Below are positions 53,383-62,147 of a stretch of DNA of 64,000 bases, piece after piece. This DNA comes from Desulfobacula toluolica Tol2 (GTDB lineage: Bacteria > Desulfobacterota > Desulfobacteria > Desulfobacterales > Desulfobacteraceae): positions 1,314,578-1,378,577 of the forward strand of contig NC_018645.1 in assembly GCF_000307105.1 (NCBI RefSeq), read 5' to 3'. Below the pieces are notes generated by a model, which was not told the DNA's origin, searched no databases, and saw nothing but the letters and a program-made list of their open reading frames with translations. The position numbers and the translations under genes are program-made. The first letter of the stretch is position 1. Each line of letters starts with the position of its first letter.

Positions 53383-55056
53383 ATGACTATAAATAATTTA
53401 ACACCTTATGAAGAGCCTCGCATCGGTGTCTTTGTTTGTGACTGCGGTTCAAATATTGCCGGACATATGGATTGTACTGATGTTGCGGAATATGCCAAAA
53501 CTCTTCCTCATGTCGTGTATGTAAAGGAAAATCTTTATACCTGCTCTGAAGCCGGGATTGGGGAAATTAAAAAAGCCATCAAAGAGCAGAATCTGACCCG
53601 GGTTGTCGTGGCATCATGTTCACCAAGAACCCATCATCCTTTGTTTTCAAGTTCCTGTGCTGAAGCAGGTTTAAATCCTTATCTTTTTGAGATGGTCAAT
53701 ATCAGGGACCAGTGTTCCTGGGTCCATATGGGAAAAAGAGAAGAGGCCACTCAAAAGGCCAAAGAGCTGATTGCCATGGGTGTTGCCAAGAGTGCCGGGT
53801 TGGAGCCTCAAAAAGAGATTGAATCTTCTTTGATCAGAAAAATTCTGGTTATTGGCGGGGGGATTGCAGGGTTATCTGCTGCCCAGGCATTGTCAGACAT
53901 GAATCTGGACATCATCCTGGTGGAAAAAACCCCCAGTCTTGGAGGTCTTTTAAGACAGGTTCATCATCTTGATACAGGGGGAAGTGCTGAGCAAACCCTT
54001 TCTGAAATTGTTGATGATATTCAATCAAAATCCAATATTACCTGTTATACCAGTGCAACAGTCAAAGAAACGGGCGGATATATTGGTAATTATGATATTA
54101 AAATAGAGACACAAGATGGTCTGATTGAAGAACATGTCGGCTGTATAGTGGTTGCCACTGGTGCAGTGCCGCTCATCCCGGAAGGCCTTTATGGGTATGA
54201 CGGTAAAAATGTCATCTCATTAATGCAGCTTGAACAATTGCTTAAAAAAGATGAGCTTGCTGCAAAAAGGGTTGTTTTTATCCAGTGTGCAGGAGCCAGG
54301 ACCAAAGAAAAAGAATATTGCTCAAGAATCTGCTGTACCATTGGGGTTAAAAATGCCATGCTGATCAAAGAAAAATTTCCTTTGACCGATGTCAGGGTTC
54401 TTTATCGAGACATGCAGATGTATGGTACTCATAAAGAGCAGATGCTCTGGGATGCCAGGGGAAAAGGTATCAGGTTTGATGTGTACGGCCCTGATAATCC
54501 ACCACAAGTGAAAAATGGAAAAGTGACGTTTTTTCAAGCTGTTACCGGCAAGAATGTGGAAGTTGATGCAGATCTTGTTGTCCTGTCCACCCCCCTTGTG
54601 CCGAGAAGTGATTCAGGGTCCCTGGCTAATATGTTGCGTGTTCCCACGGACCAGAATGGATTTTTCCTGGAAGCCCATGCAAAGCTTCGTCCCCTTGATT
54701 TTGCTGCAGACGGTATTTTTGTCTGCGGATCAGGACGTTATCCTGCCACATCCACTGAAGCCAGAACTCAAGGCATTGGTGTGGCTTCAAGGGTGGCAGC
54801 CATTTTATTCAAGGAAAAACTGGTAAAAAGTGCAATTGTGGCACAGATTGATCCTGATTCTTGTGTGGGGTGTATGGCATGTCTTTCCATGTGTCCTTAT
54901 GAAGCCATTACCTATAATGGGGATAAACATATTTGTGAAATCAATGAAATTCTTTGCAAAGGATGCGGGAATTGTGCAGCGACCTGTCCGTCCCATAGTG
55001 CGCAGCTTAGAGGTTTTAAACCCGATCAATTGATGGCACAGATCGGGGCGGCGTAA
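53383..55056 (+). CDS. HdrA C-terminal module encoded separately
   Basis: The ATG at 53383 (MTINNLTPYEEPRIGVFVCDCGSNIAG), behind AAAGAAAGG, gives 557 residues. It matches the second half of the HdrA at 48208: VFVCDCGSNIAG, VASCSPRTHHPLF, a FAD site (VIGGGIAGLSAAQALSDMNLDIILVEK), QCAGARTKEKEYCSRICC, and two C-terminal 4Fe-4S motifs (CVGCMACLSMCP, CKGCGNCAATCP). It starts 16 bases after the N-module stop, so the two products should assemble into one HdrA-like unit. It contains no in-frame UGA. Confidence 0.9.
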   Translation: MTINNLTPYEEPRIGVFVCDCGSNIAGHMDCTDVAEYAKTLPHVVYVKENLYTCSEAGIGEIKKAIKEQNLTRVVVASCSPRTHHPLFSSSCAEAGLNPYLFEMVNIRDQCSWVHMGKREEATQKAKELIAMGVAKSAGLEPQKEIESSLIRKILVIGGGIAGLSAAQALSDMNLDIILVEKTPSLGGLLRQVHHLDTGGSAEQTLSEIVDDIQSKSNITCYTSATVKETGGYIGNYDIKIETQDGLIEEHVGCIVVATGAVPLIPEGLYGYDGKNVISLMQLEQLLKKDELAAKRVVFIQCAGARTKEKEYCSRICCTIGVKNAMLIKEKFPLTDVRVLYRDMQMYGTHKEQMLWDARGKGIRFDVYGPDNPPQVKNGKVTFFQAVTGKNVEVDADLVVLSTPLVPRSDSGSLANMLRVPTDQNGFFLEAHAKLRPLDFAADGIFVCGSGRYPATSTEARTQGIGVASRVAAILFKEKLVKSAIVAQIDPDSCVGCMACLSMCPYEAITYNGDKHICEINEILCKGCGNCAATCPSHSAQLRGFKPDQLMAQIGAA

Positions 55057-55165
55057 CAGCCTGAACGGTCAGTCCATCGTATCAATGGTTGATCATAAGT
55101 TGAAGGTTGATCGCAAATTGGACCCAAAGAGTGGAAACTTTAAATATATATAAGGAAAGAAGTAA

Positions 55166-55603
55166 ATGAGCGACAATAATTTTGAGCCCCATATAGTATG
55201 TTTCCTGTGTACCTGGTGAGCATATGCAGCTGCTGACCTGGCTGGGGTCAGTCGTATGCAGTACCCGGCAAATATCCGTATAATCCGGGTAATGTGTTCA
55301 GGGAGCGTGTCTCCCCATCATATGCTACGCGCCTTTCAACAAGGTGTTGACGGTGTTTTTGTGGGTGGTTGACATTTGAGCGAATGCAATTACCTGTATG
55401 GTAATTATTCTACGGAAAAAAGAGTAGCGGTTCTTTCCCAGATGCTTGATTTCTGCGGTGTTGAAAAAGAGCGGCTTCGGGCCAGATGGGTATCCTCAGC
55501 AGAAGCACCTGAATTTGTTGAGGAGATCAACCATTTTATTGATACCCTTAAGAAACTTGGACCGTCACCATTAAAGAAAAAGTCATCTAAAAATGTTGCT
55601 TAA
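55166..55603 (+). CDS. mvhD: MvhD-like protein with two selenocysteines (Sec18, Sec69)
   Basis: The frame from an ATG at 55166 (behind TAAGGAAAGA) contains TGAs at 55217-55219 and 55370-55372 and closes at 55601, giving 145 residues. Both UGAs sit at conserved MvhD cysteines: [17 protein letters not shown], where the other copy has [10 protein letters not shown], and [16 protein letters not shown], where family members have GCH. The rest, [13 protein letters not shown] and [19 protein letters not shown], aligns without a break. Loss of two conserved Cys by chance stops in an otherwise intact gene is unlikely. It should take electrons from formate dehydrogenase to the split HdrA. Confidence 0.92.
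55232..55252 (+). promoter_or_regulatory. Candidate SECIS hairpin for Sec18 of the second mvhD
   Basis: GCTGACC and GGTCAGT pair over 7 bp (one G-U) around TGGCTGG, 12 bases after the UGA at 55217. Confidence 0.7.
55388..55406 (+). promoter_or_regulatory. Candidate SECIS hairpin for Sec69 of the second mvhD
   Basis: AATTACC and GGTAATT form a perfect 7-bp stem around TGTAT, 15 bases after the UGA at 55370. It is near-identical in position and stem to the one at 51475. Confidence 0.75.
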
Positions 55604-55660
55604 CAGTTATCAAAAGGCTCATGACTACATCATAATAAGATTTTTGTTGTAGCCGTTATG

Positions 55661-55722
55661 TTATAGCTGTTACCGGTATGTTATAGCTGTTATTGTTATA
55701 GCTGTTACCATTATAGCTGTTA
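55661..55722 (+). repeat. Four short tandem repeats before the fdhB-like gene
   Basis: TTATAGCTGTTA starts at 55661, 55681, 55696 and 55711, with spacings of 20, 15 and 15 bases. It follows TTTTTGTTGTAGCCGTTATG (55641-55660), which looks like a shortened remnant of the dispersed repeat. Too short and irregular for CRISPR. Confidence 0.8.
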
Positions 55723-55769
55723 CCATTATATGTTAAGTGTTAACTAAAAAACTTGTCATAGGTGTTTTT

Positions 55770-56573
55770 ATGATTGATAGAGTAAAACAAAAAATAAACG
55801 AACTTCTTTCAGATGATTCTGTAAAGGGCGTTGTTGCACTTGTAACAGCCAATGGCCATGTGGCGCCGTGTTTGTTTCAAAAAGGTGATGATCTGGATAA
55901 GCTTTGCCTTGGAGATACGGAAAAACCCGGGGATGCAAGGTATCCTTTGAATAAAGTTCTTGTTACCATTGCAAGACAATATCCGGAAGATGTGTTTGGG
56001 GTTCTGGTTCGCGGGTGTGACGAAAGAGGTCTTTATAGCCTGTACAGACTGAATCAGCTTGATCCTGATAAAGTTATCTCCATCGGTATTACATGCCCTG
56101 AATCTCTTGCTCAAGCTTGTGAATGCAAAAAACCGTATCCGGATGAAATTTCAGCCGGAGAAAAAGCGGAAGCCGCCTCTCAACAGGGTGTGACAGATAT
56201 GGACGACAAAGATCTTTTAACGCGTTTTTCTTTTTGGATGGAGCAGTTTTCAAAATGCGTAAAATGTTATGGTTGCCGAAATATCTGCCCCATGTGTTTT
56301 TGCAAGGAATGCAGTCTTGAATGCGAAGAACTGGTATCAAAAGGTGATCTTCCAGTGGATATACCGGTATTTCATTTGACACGGGCCATGCATATGGCTG
56401 ACCGGTGCATAGATTGCGGGCTGTGTGAAGAAGCCTGCCCGTCTGATATTCCCCTGAGGCTTTTATATAAAAAGACTTCTAAAATCATGAATGATGAATT
56501 CGGGTTTACATCCGGGATCAATAAAAATGAAAAATCACCCTTAAGCTTAATGGGTCCTGCACCTGAAAACTAA
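55770..56573 (+). CDS. FdhB/FrhB-like Fe-S subunit of formate dehydrogenase
   Basis: I prefer the ATG at 55770 (MIDRVKQKINELL; 267 residues) to an in-frame ATG upstream at 55737 that lies at the end of a repeat. The N-terminal domain (ALVTANGHVAPCLF, VLVTIARQYPEDVFGVLVRGCDERGLYSL, SIGITCPESL) resembles the FrhB/FdhB family. The C-terminal part has Cys-rich 4Fe-4S motifs (CVKCYGCRNICPMCFCKEC and CIDCGLCEEACPSDIP). It probably carries electrons from FdhA to MvhD. The F420- or flavin-binding part is short, so an Fe-S relay is more likely than a flavoenzyme. Confidence 0.82.
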   Translation: MIDRVKQKINELLSDDSVKGVVALVTANGHVAPCLFQKGDDLDKLCLGDTEKPGDARYPLNKVLVTIARQYPEDVFGVLVRGCDERGLYSLYRLNQLDPDKVISIGITCPESLAQACECKKPYPDEISAGEKAEAASQQGVTDMDDKDLLTRFSFWMEQFSKCVKCYGCRNICPMCFCKECSLECEELVSKGDLPVDIPVFHLTRAMHMADRCIDCGLCEEACPSDIPLRLLYKKTSKIMNDEFGFTSGINKNEKSPLSLMGPAPEN

Positions 56574-56580
56574 TGGGTTA

Positions 56581-56677
56581 ATATAAACTGCCGCGGGCAG
56601 ACCTGGTATTTTCACTTTGGTTTGCCCACAACAAAGGTAGAAAGTCAGTACTGGGTTTACCAGGACTTTCATATAAA
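56581..56677 (-). repeat. Dispersed structured repeat, copy F (inverted)
   Basis: On the minus strand it reads TTTATATGAAAGTCCTGG, then TGACTTTCTACC, TTTGTTGTGGGCAAACC, AGTGAAAATA, CAGGTCTGCCCGCGGCAG and TTTATAT. GAAAGTC pairs with GACTTTC and GGGCA with TGCCC. It ends just before the fdhA ribosome-binding site. Confidence 0.8.
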
Positions 56678-56692
56678 AAAAGAGGAAAGATA

Positions 56693-58732
56693 ATGGATTA
56701 CAGGAATACGCTTACAACCTGCACCTATTGCGGGTGTGGATGCAACTTTTTTCTTGAGTCCCTTGATGGCAAACTCACCGGTACAACCCCCTGCAAGACC
56801 AGCCCGGTCAATGAAGGCAAACTTTGCATCAAGGGATGGAATGTCCATCAGTTTGTTCAATCCGACAAAAGATTAAAACAGCCATTGCTAAGAAAAGACG
56901 GGGAGCTGACCGAGGTTACCTGGAGTGAAGCTCTTGAGTTTACCGTATCAAAACTAAAGGAGATAAAACAAGCCAATGGGTCTGATTCCATCGGTTTTCT
57001 GGCATCAGCCAAAGTGACCAATGAAGAAAATTATCTCATGCAGAAGTTTGCAAGGGCAGCCATTGGTACAAACAATATTGATCATTGCGCCCGGCTGTGA
57101 CATTCTTCCACAGTGGCAGGTCTTGCCGCATCTTTTGGCAGTGGAGCAATGACAAATGCAGTATCTGAATTAGAAATATCAGACACCATATTTATAATCG
57201 GGTCAAATACAGCAACCTCGCATCCTTTAGTTGCCACTCGTATTTTCAGGGCAATTGAAAACGGTGCAAAAGTTATTGTTGCAGATCCCAGAAAAAATCA
57301 GATTGCCGATTTTGCCCATCTGTATGTCCGGCATAATCCCGGAACAGATGTTGCCTTGTTAAACGCGATGATGAAAGCGATTTTGGACAAAGGACTTGAG
57401 GATAAAGACTTTATTGCTGAAAACACAGAAGAATTTGAAGGGTTTAAACAGCTTATTGATACTGTCAGTCTTGAAGAATCGTCAAACATTTGCGGTGTGT
57501 CTGTAGAAGATATCAAGGCTCTTGCCGAGGCTTATGCTAAAGCTGATAAAGCCTCCATTGTCTATTGCATGGGCATTACTCAGCATACGACCGGGGTTGA
57601 TAATGTAAAGTCCCTGGCCAATCTGTCCATGTTGACTGGAAATATCGGAAAACTTGGAACAGGGGTCAATCCCCTTCGCGGTCAGAATAATGTTCAGGGT
57701 GCCTGTGATATGGGTGGTTTGCCCAATGTATATACCGGGTATCAGCCGGTTACCCTGGGGGATGCCAACAAAAAATTCTCCCAGGCCTGGGGTGTGGATT
57801 TTTTGCCGTCCAACATTGGTTTGACAATTCCGGAGATGCTTGCCGGTATTGAAAATGACGAAGTTAAAGCTTTGTGGGTCATGGGTGAAAACCCGGTTGT
57901 TTCCGATCCTGATGCCAATCATGTTGTCAAAGCCCTGGAAAAGGTTGAACTTCTCATTGTCCAGGATATTTTTCTTACCCCCACGGCAAAATTGGCAGAC
58001 GTAGTGTTGCCAGGAGTGTCATTTGCAGAAAAGGACGGAACCTTTGTCAATACGGAAAGGCGTGTTACACGGGTTAGAAAAGCTGTTGATCCTGTGGGTG
58101 AGTCAAGACAGGATTGGGAGATCATCCAGGAAATTTCCAACCGGTTCGGGTTTGAAATGGCTTATGAGTCTCCTGAAGATATCTTCAATGAAATTGCAAG
58201 CCTTACGCCGTCATATGCCGGCATTACCTATGAGCGGCTTGAAGGGCCGGGGCTTCAGTGGCCTTGCCCCAGCAAAGATCATCCTGGAACACCGTTTTTG
58301 CACAAAGATGGAAAATTTACCCGGGGAAAAGGTCTTTTTCATGCCATTTCTTATATCCCGCCCAATGAAGTTGCCAATGATGAGTATCCATTCTTGATGA
58401 CTACGGGCCGGGTTTATGCACATTACCACACCGGCACCATGACCAGAAATTCCGAGTCCCTTGATTTTGAAGCGCGGGAAGGATTTCTTGAGATCAATCC
58501 TGTTGACGCTCAAACGCTTGACATCTGCGATGGCCAGAAAATCAAAATGGCCTCCAGAAGAGGAGAGATTGAAACAAAGATCATGGTTACAGAGCGGGTT
58601 TCACCGGGACTTGTATTCATGCCGTTCCATTTTGAAGAGGCCAATGTCAATAAACTGACCAACCCGGCCTATGATCCAATTGCCAAGATACCGGAATTCA
58701 AGGTGTGTGCTGTAAAACTTGAAAAAGCCTAA
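56693..58732 (+). CDS. fdhA: Cytoplasmic formate dehydrogenase catalytic subunit, selenoprotein (Sec136)
   Basis: The frame reads through a TGA at 57098-57100 to give 679 residues. An N-terminal 4Fe-4S site (CTYCGCGCNFFLE ... CIKGWNVH) precedes the molybdenum/tungsten bis-MGD fold. Sec lies in [26 protein letters not shown], the active-site segment of formate dehydrogenases (His follows Sec). GNIGKLGTGVNPLRGQNNVQGACDMG and TGRVYAHYHTGTMTRNS are also typical. No twin-arginine signal is present, so the enzyme is cytoplasmic. It oxidises formate or reduces CO2, with electrons shared with the Hdr-MvhD genes upstream. AGAGGAAAG precedes the ATG. Confidence 0.95.
57113..57129 (+). promoter_or_regulatory. 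Candidate SECIS hairpin of fdhA
   Basis: GTGGCA and TGCCGC pair (one U-G) around the loop GGTCT, 12 bases after the UGA. The loop and spacing match the known E. coli fdhF SECIS, which also has GGUCU 12 bases plus stem after UGA. Confidence 0.8.
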
Positions 58733-58754
58733 ATATTCATAAAATCTAAACATT

Positions 58755-58788
58755 CATCAGGCGGTTTTATTCTTAAAATCGCCTGATG
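58755..58788. terminator. Hairpin between fdhA and the helicase cluster
   Basis: CATCAGGCG and CGCCTGATG pair over 9 bp with a further AT-rich inner stem (GTTTTA/TAAAAT). It lies between convergent genes and likely ends both transcripts. Confidence 0.75.
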
Positions 58789-58806
58789 GTATATCCAAAT
58801 CCTTTT

Positions 58807-60399
58807 TTATTCGTGATCCCGATCTGATAAAATCAGGGAAAGGCTTGCTGTCGCTCTGCTCATCCCGACATATAAAAGCGGTAATTGTTTTTTGTCCTGA
58901 TAATGATGATCAAGATCAATCAGGATGATGCATCTGTTTTCAAGTCCCTTGAAGTCTTGTATACGGGCATAGGAAATTTTACTGTTTGAATAAAAATTTT
59001 GAATTAAATTTTCATCCAGCACTTGGATTTTACTGCGGGATGAACGATTCAGCCGGGCTGCACAAGAATCCTTAAACGAAAAAGGGGATAAAATGGTTAT
59101 GTCTCCAAGCGGAACGCCTTCCATAGTAACCAGGCGATTCAACTCTTTGGCAAGTAAGATCTCAGGTCGGGTATCGCAACGATGGATAACAACATCCGGC
59201 CCAAACCCTGTTCCATCCGTACCCGTATCATATTGAGTGAGGCTCTGGATTTTTTTTAAAATCGGTGTTGTGTTCCTGCAATTTTTTTTGAGTGGAATGC
59301 AGACAGGGTTCATACTCAACAGGTAGTCCAGAGCGGCTTTTTCGTAGCAGCCAAAAACGCCGGATTGATGGTTTGTATCATGAAAAACAGCCCAGCGACC
59401 GTTTATAAAACCCCCTTTTAAAAAAGATTCTATTTTTGCAAGATCTTTAAAATTAAAAAGATCCTGGCCTTCATCCACGATCAGCACATCAAAATATTGA
59501 ATGCAGCTTTGTTTGGCTTTGAGTTCCAGTTGATCAATGGTTGAAATAGTTACATTCTGTTGTCTAAGCCGGGCATGAAGATATCGTTCAAGCCACAAAG
59601 ATTTGCACACAAACAGGACATTTTTACAGGATTGAGCAAACCTTCGGCAAAGTTCCGCTGCCATAAAGGTTTTTCCGGTCCCAGCCCCACCGGCGCAGAC
59701 AATCTTTTTGTTTGCCTGTGCAACATCCAGTAAACAAAATTGATCTTTGGTCAGTTTGCAAATCCGGTCATGGATAGTGTCTAACTGAGCGCAAAGAGCC
59801 GGAAGTGTTTCAAATGCAGGACGAAGATAGGTTTTTATTTGATCAATATCCTGATCACAAAGCATTGCAGCGGTTTTGCGCATGTCTTTGGACTTCCAGT
59901 AGTGAACAAAAGCATTCAGCCAGGCATCAAAAAAATCAAAATTTTTTGCATTCAACAGGGTTGTTTTATCCCATTCAAGGGTATCAACTTCTAAATTGCA
60001 ATCAGGGAAAATAACTCCGTATCCTATGCACATGCGGTCGATCAAGTCTTGACCAAACTGCTTTTTCAGATCATTTTTAATGGAGTGCAGGGCTTCTTGG
60101 GCCTGTTCAAAAGGACTTCGTCTTTTTACATGGTCTTTCCCTTTTTTGTCTGTAAAATGCCATAGTCCCTCCATATCCCTTGATACTGATCCGCCTTTTA
60201 CCTCAAAAACAAAAAGGCCATGTGCGCTTAAAAGTACAAAATCAGCTTCGCCGAACCGCTGTTTGATATGGTGGGGCAAGTTTAAGGAATGAAAACAAAC
60301 GGATTCAGGGTCCAGGCAAGGAGCTTGAGAAAATTTTTCAAATACCCTGATCTCAGCTGTGCTGTTTGTGTCATAGGGTTGACAAGGTAACATTCTCAT
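58807..60399 (-). CDS. NERD nuclease-like / UvrD-type helicase fusion
   Basis: A 530-residue protein. Residues about 10-110 are a NERD domain, with GEADFVLLSAHGLFVFEVKGG holding the D-x(n)-E-x-K nuclease pattern. Residues about 215-530 form a superfamily 1 ATPase: Walker A CAGGAGTGKTFMAAEL, Walker B VLIVDEGQDLF, motif IV-like LKKNCRNTTPIL, motif V DFKGLENRCIILIDL, motif VI LLYVGMSRATASL. It should cut or unwind nucleic acid. It is last on the minus strand after the 531-residue protein, with a 149-bp gap. Confidence 0.88.
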   Translation of the reverse strand: MRMLPCQPYDTNSTAEIRVFEKFSQAPCLDPESVCFHSLNLPHHIKQRFGEADFVLLSAHGLFVFEVKGGSVSRDMEGLWHFTDKKGKDHVKRRSPFEQAQEALHSIKNDLKKQFGQDLIDRMCIGYGVIFPDCNLEVDTLEWDKTTLLNAKNFDFFDAWLNAFVHYWKSKDMRKTAAMLCDQDIDQIKTYLRPAFETLPALCAQLDTIHDRICKLTKDQFCLLDVAQANKKIVCAGGAGTGKTFMAAELCRRFAQSCKNVLFVCKSLWLERYLHARLRQQNVTISTIDQLELKAKQSCIQYFDVLIVDEGQDLFNFKDLAKIESFLKGGFINGRWAVFHDTNHQSGVFGCYEKAALDYLLSMNPVCIPLKKNCRNTTPILKKIQSLTQYDTGTDGTGFGPDVVIHRCDTRPEILLAKELNRLVTMEGVPLGDITILSPFSFKDSCAARLNRSSRSKIQVLDENLIQNFYSNSKISYARIQDFKGLENRCIILIDLDHHYQDKKQLPLLYVGMSRATASLSLILSDRDHE

Positions 60400-60548
60400 G
60401 GGAATTCAATTTCTTTTTTTGTTAAAAAGCTTAGGAATAAGAATTAAATTAATCATAATTTACCATGAAGGACTTGAAGACCATATAGAGCCTACGGCCG
60501 GAACAATTTTTTGTTCTTTGATTGTCCATGTTATTGAATTTGTGTTCC

Positions 60549-62144
60549 TTATGAATTAAACATAGTCTGAAAGTCCTTTTTTTCATCATCAGTCAATTGT
60601 GTCTTTTTTAAACTTGCTTTGAAATGATCTTTATCAATGGATTCTTTGAAAATTACGTTTCCGGTCAGCTTGATTTTTAATGTGCCGTCTTTTGAATAGT
60701 GTAAATCAAAAAGTTTTTCTTGCGGTACATTTATTTGCCATTGAAGCGAAGGCCAGTCTCTTGTTTTTGCCAATTGTACGGCACATTTTCCCAGTTTGTG
60801 ATTGGTGTTCCAGGGTGTTTTCAGCAGCATTGCCTTTTCCCAGGAACTGCAATTTCCAGTCAGTTTAAAAGAAAAGTCAGCAGCAGAAAAAACATAGGCA
60901 TGTTCTGCATAAAATTGATTGTGCCAGTCCGCCATAAAATTACAAACAGAATAACCCAGTTGTTTGTCCTGATGACGAATCTCTTCATCCATTCTTTTCC
61001 ACCCCTGCCAGGCAGCATATAAAATATTGGCAAACAAAGTGATTTGCGGTGTTATCTCCCATTCTTTGATCATTTCTTTGTTTTTGCGAAAGCCGTATAA
61101 GTCTTTGGGATACAATAAAAAAAGCAACAGTCCTTTCATTATATTGGAGGCAATATCATGATTTTGGAAAAAAAATGCAGGATCATCAATGCCTTCAACA
61201 ATGGTTGATATTTCACAAAATCTTTTTTCCAGTTTTTTGATGAGATCTTCATAGGAGCTTTTGGGGCTCTTTCGCAAGTCCTTGCTTTTTTTAAACTCTT
61301 GTTGCAGCTGATCTAAAAAAACAGAGGTGGTAATCCCGTCGTACGGGTCACAGGAAGACAAAAGATTGAGCAGATGCCACAAGAGTATCCCGTCAACATC
61401 GTCGGTTATTGCCGGTTTTTTCCAGATCCAGTGATAAAGGTATTTGATCTGTTCGGGCAATAGCGTCAGGTCAAAAGATTCCGGCGGCACTTCAATAACA
61501 GCTGCATCTATCAGTTTTTGAGACTCTGGCATTGGCGGCAGTGTTTGCAGCAGCATGGAAAGAACTCCGCCGCGGGCATCTGCCTGCAAAAAATCCTGGG
61601 CTTGGGGAATGTTTTTTGGGGCATCAATCTGCCTGGATTTGAAAACATCAAGGCTTGGGTTTTTATCAAAAATATCCTTGTCACTGCCTGTTTGATTAAA
61701 AATTTTTGCGTTAATTTTACAACTGAAATCATTGGGATGAAAATTGGCATATCTGAAATCAAGGAACCTGGTTTTTGCCTGTTTGGATTTAAAACAAATG
61801 TTTTTGATAGCTGTTACCGGAATCACACCTTGAAAAAAAACAATGTCTGCCAGGTAGTTTTTATCGAATTGCTCTTGCATCAGCAGACTTGATTTTTCCC
61901 AAGACAATTCAAGGGAAAGGATGACAACGTCAATATCATCTTCTTCTTGACACAGGTAAAGAAGCTCGGCAGGAATGGAATCTACGAATAAAGGGATAAA
62001 ACCAGGACAAAAAGAAGAAAAATCTTTGTAATATTTTTTATATCCTTCCCTTGGACGGATGACGCCGGTGGTAATGATGCTTTTTAAATTTTCCGTGTTC
62101 GTGGCCATTAAAAATAGTTTTGAATCAAGTTTTGGTTTTGCCAT
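60549..62144 (-). CDS. Unrecognised 531-residue protein in the DUF1998/UvrD cluster
   Basis: I do not recognise a family. AAAGGAG lies before the ATG, and the start is four bases after the UvrD-type gene stop, so the two are coupled. The N-terminal 100 residues (LFLMATNTENLKSIITTGVIRPREGYKKYY) follow a pattern seen at the start of DarT-like ADP-ribosyltransferase folds (an h-x-h strand, then NLxxIhxxGhh), but no catalytic residues can be assigned. The middle is helical; the C-terminal 120 residues look beta-rich. No signal peptide or membrane segment is present. It may be the sensor or effector of the cluster. Confidence 0.8.
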   Translation of the reverse strand: MAKPKLDSKLFLMATNTENLKSIITTGVIRPREGYKKYYKDFSSFCPGFIPLFVDSIPAELLYLCQEEDDIDVVILSLELSWEKSSLLMQEQFDKNYLADIVFFQGVIPVTAIKNICFKSKQAKTRFLDFRYANFHPNDFSCKINAKIFNQTGSDKDIFDKNPSLDVFKSRQIDAPKNIPQAQDFLQADARGGVLSMLLQTLPPMPESQKLIDAAVIEVPPESFDLTLLPEQIKYLYHWIWKKPAITDDVDGILLWHLLNLLSSCDPYDGITTSVFLDQLQQEFKKSKDLRKSPKSSYEDLIKKLEKRFCEISTIVEGIDDPAFFFQNHDIASNIMKGLLLFLLYPKDLYGFRKNKEMIKEWEITPQITLFANILYAAWQGWKRMDEEIRHQDKQLGYSVCNFMADWHNQFYAEHAYVFSAADFSFKLTGNCSSWEKAMLLKTPWNTNHKLGKCAVQLAKTRDWPSLQWQINVPQEKLFDLHYSKDGTLKIKLTGNVIFKESIDKDHFKASLKKTQLTDDEKKDFQTMFNS

Positions 62145-62147
62145 AAA

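Noticed and set aside
55661-55722. CRISPR array
   Set aside because: The repeat is only 12 bases, spacings are 15-20 bases with no unique spacers, and no cas genes are present.
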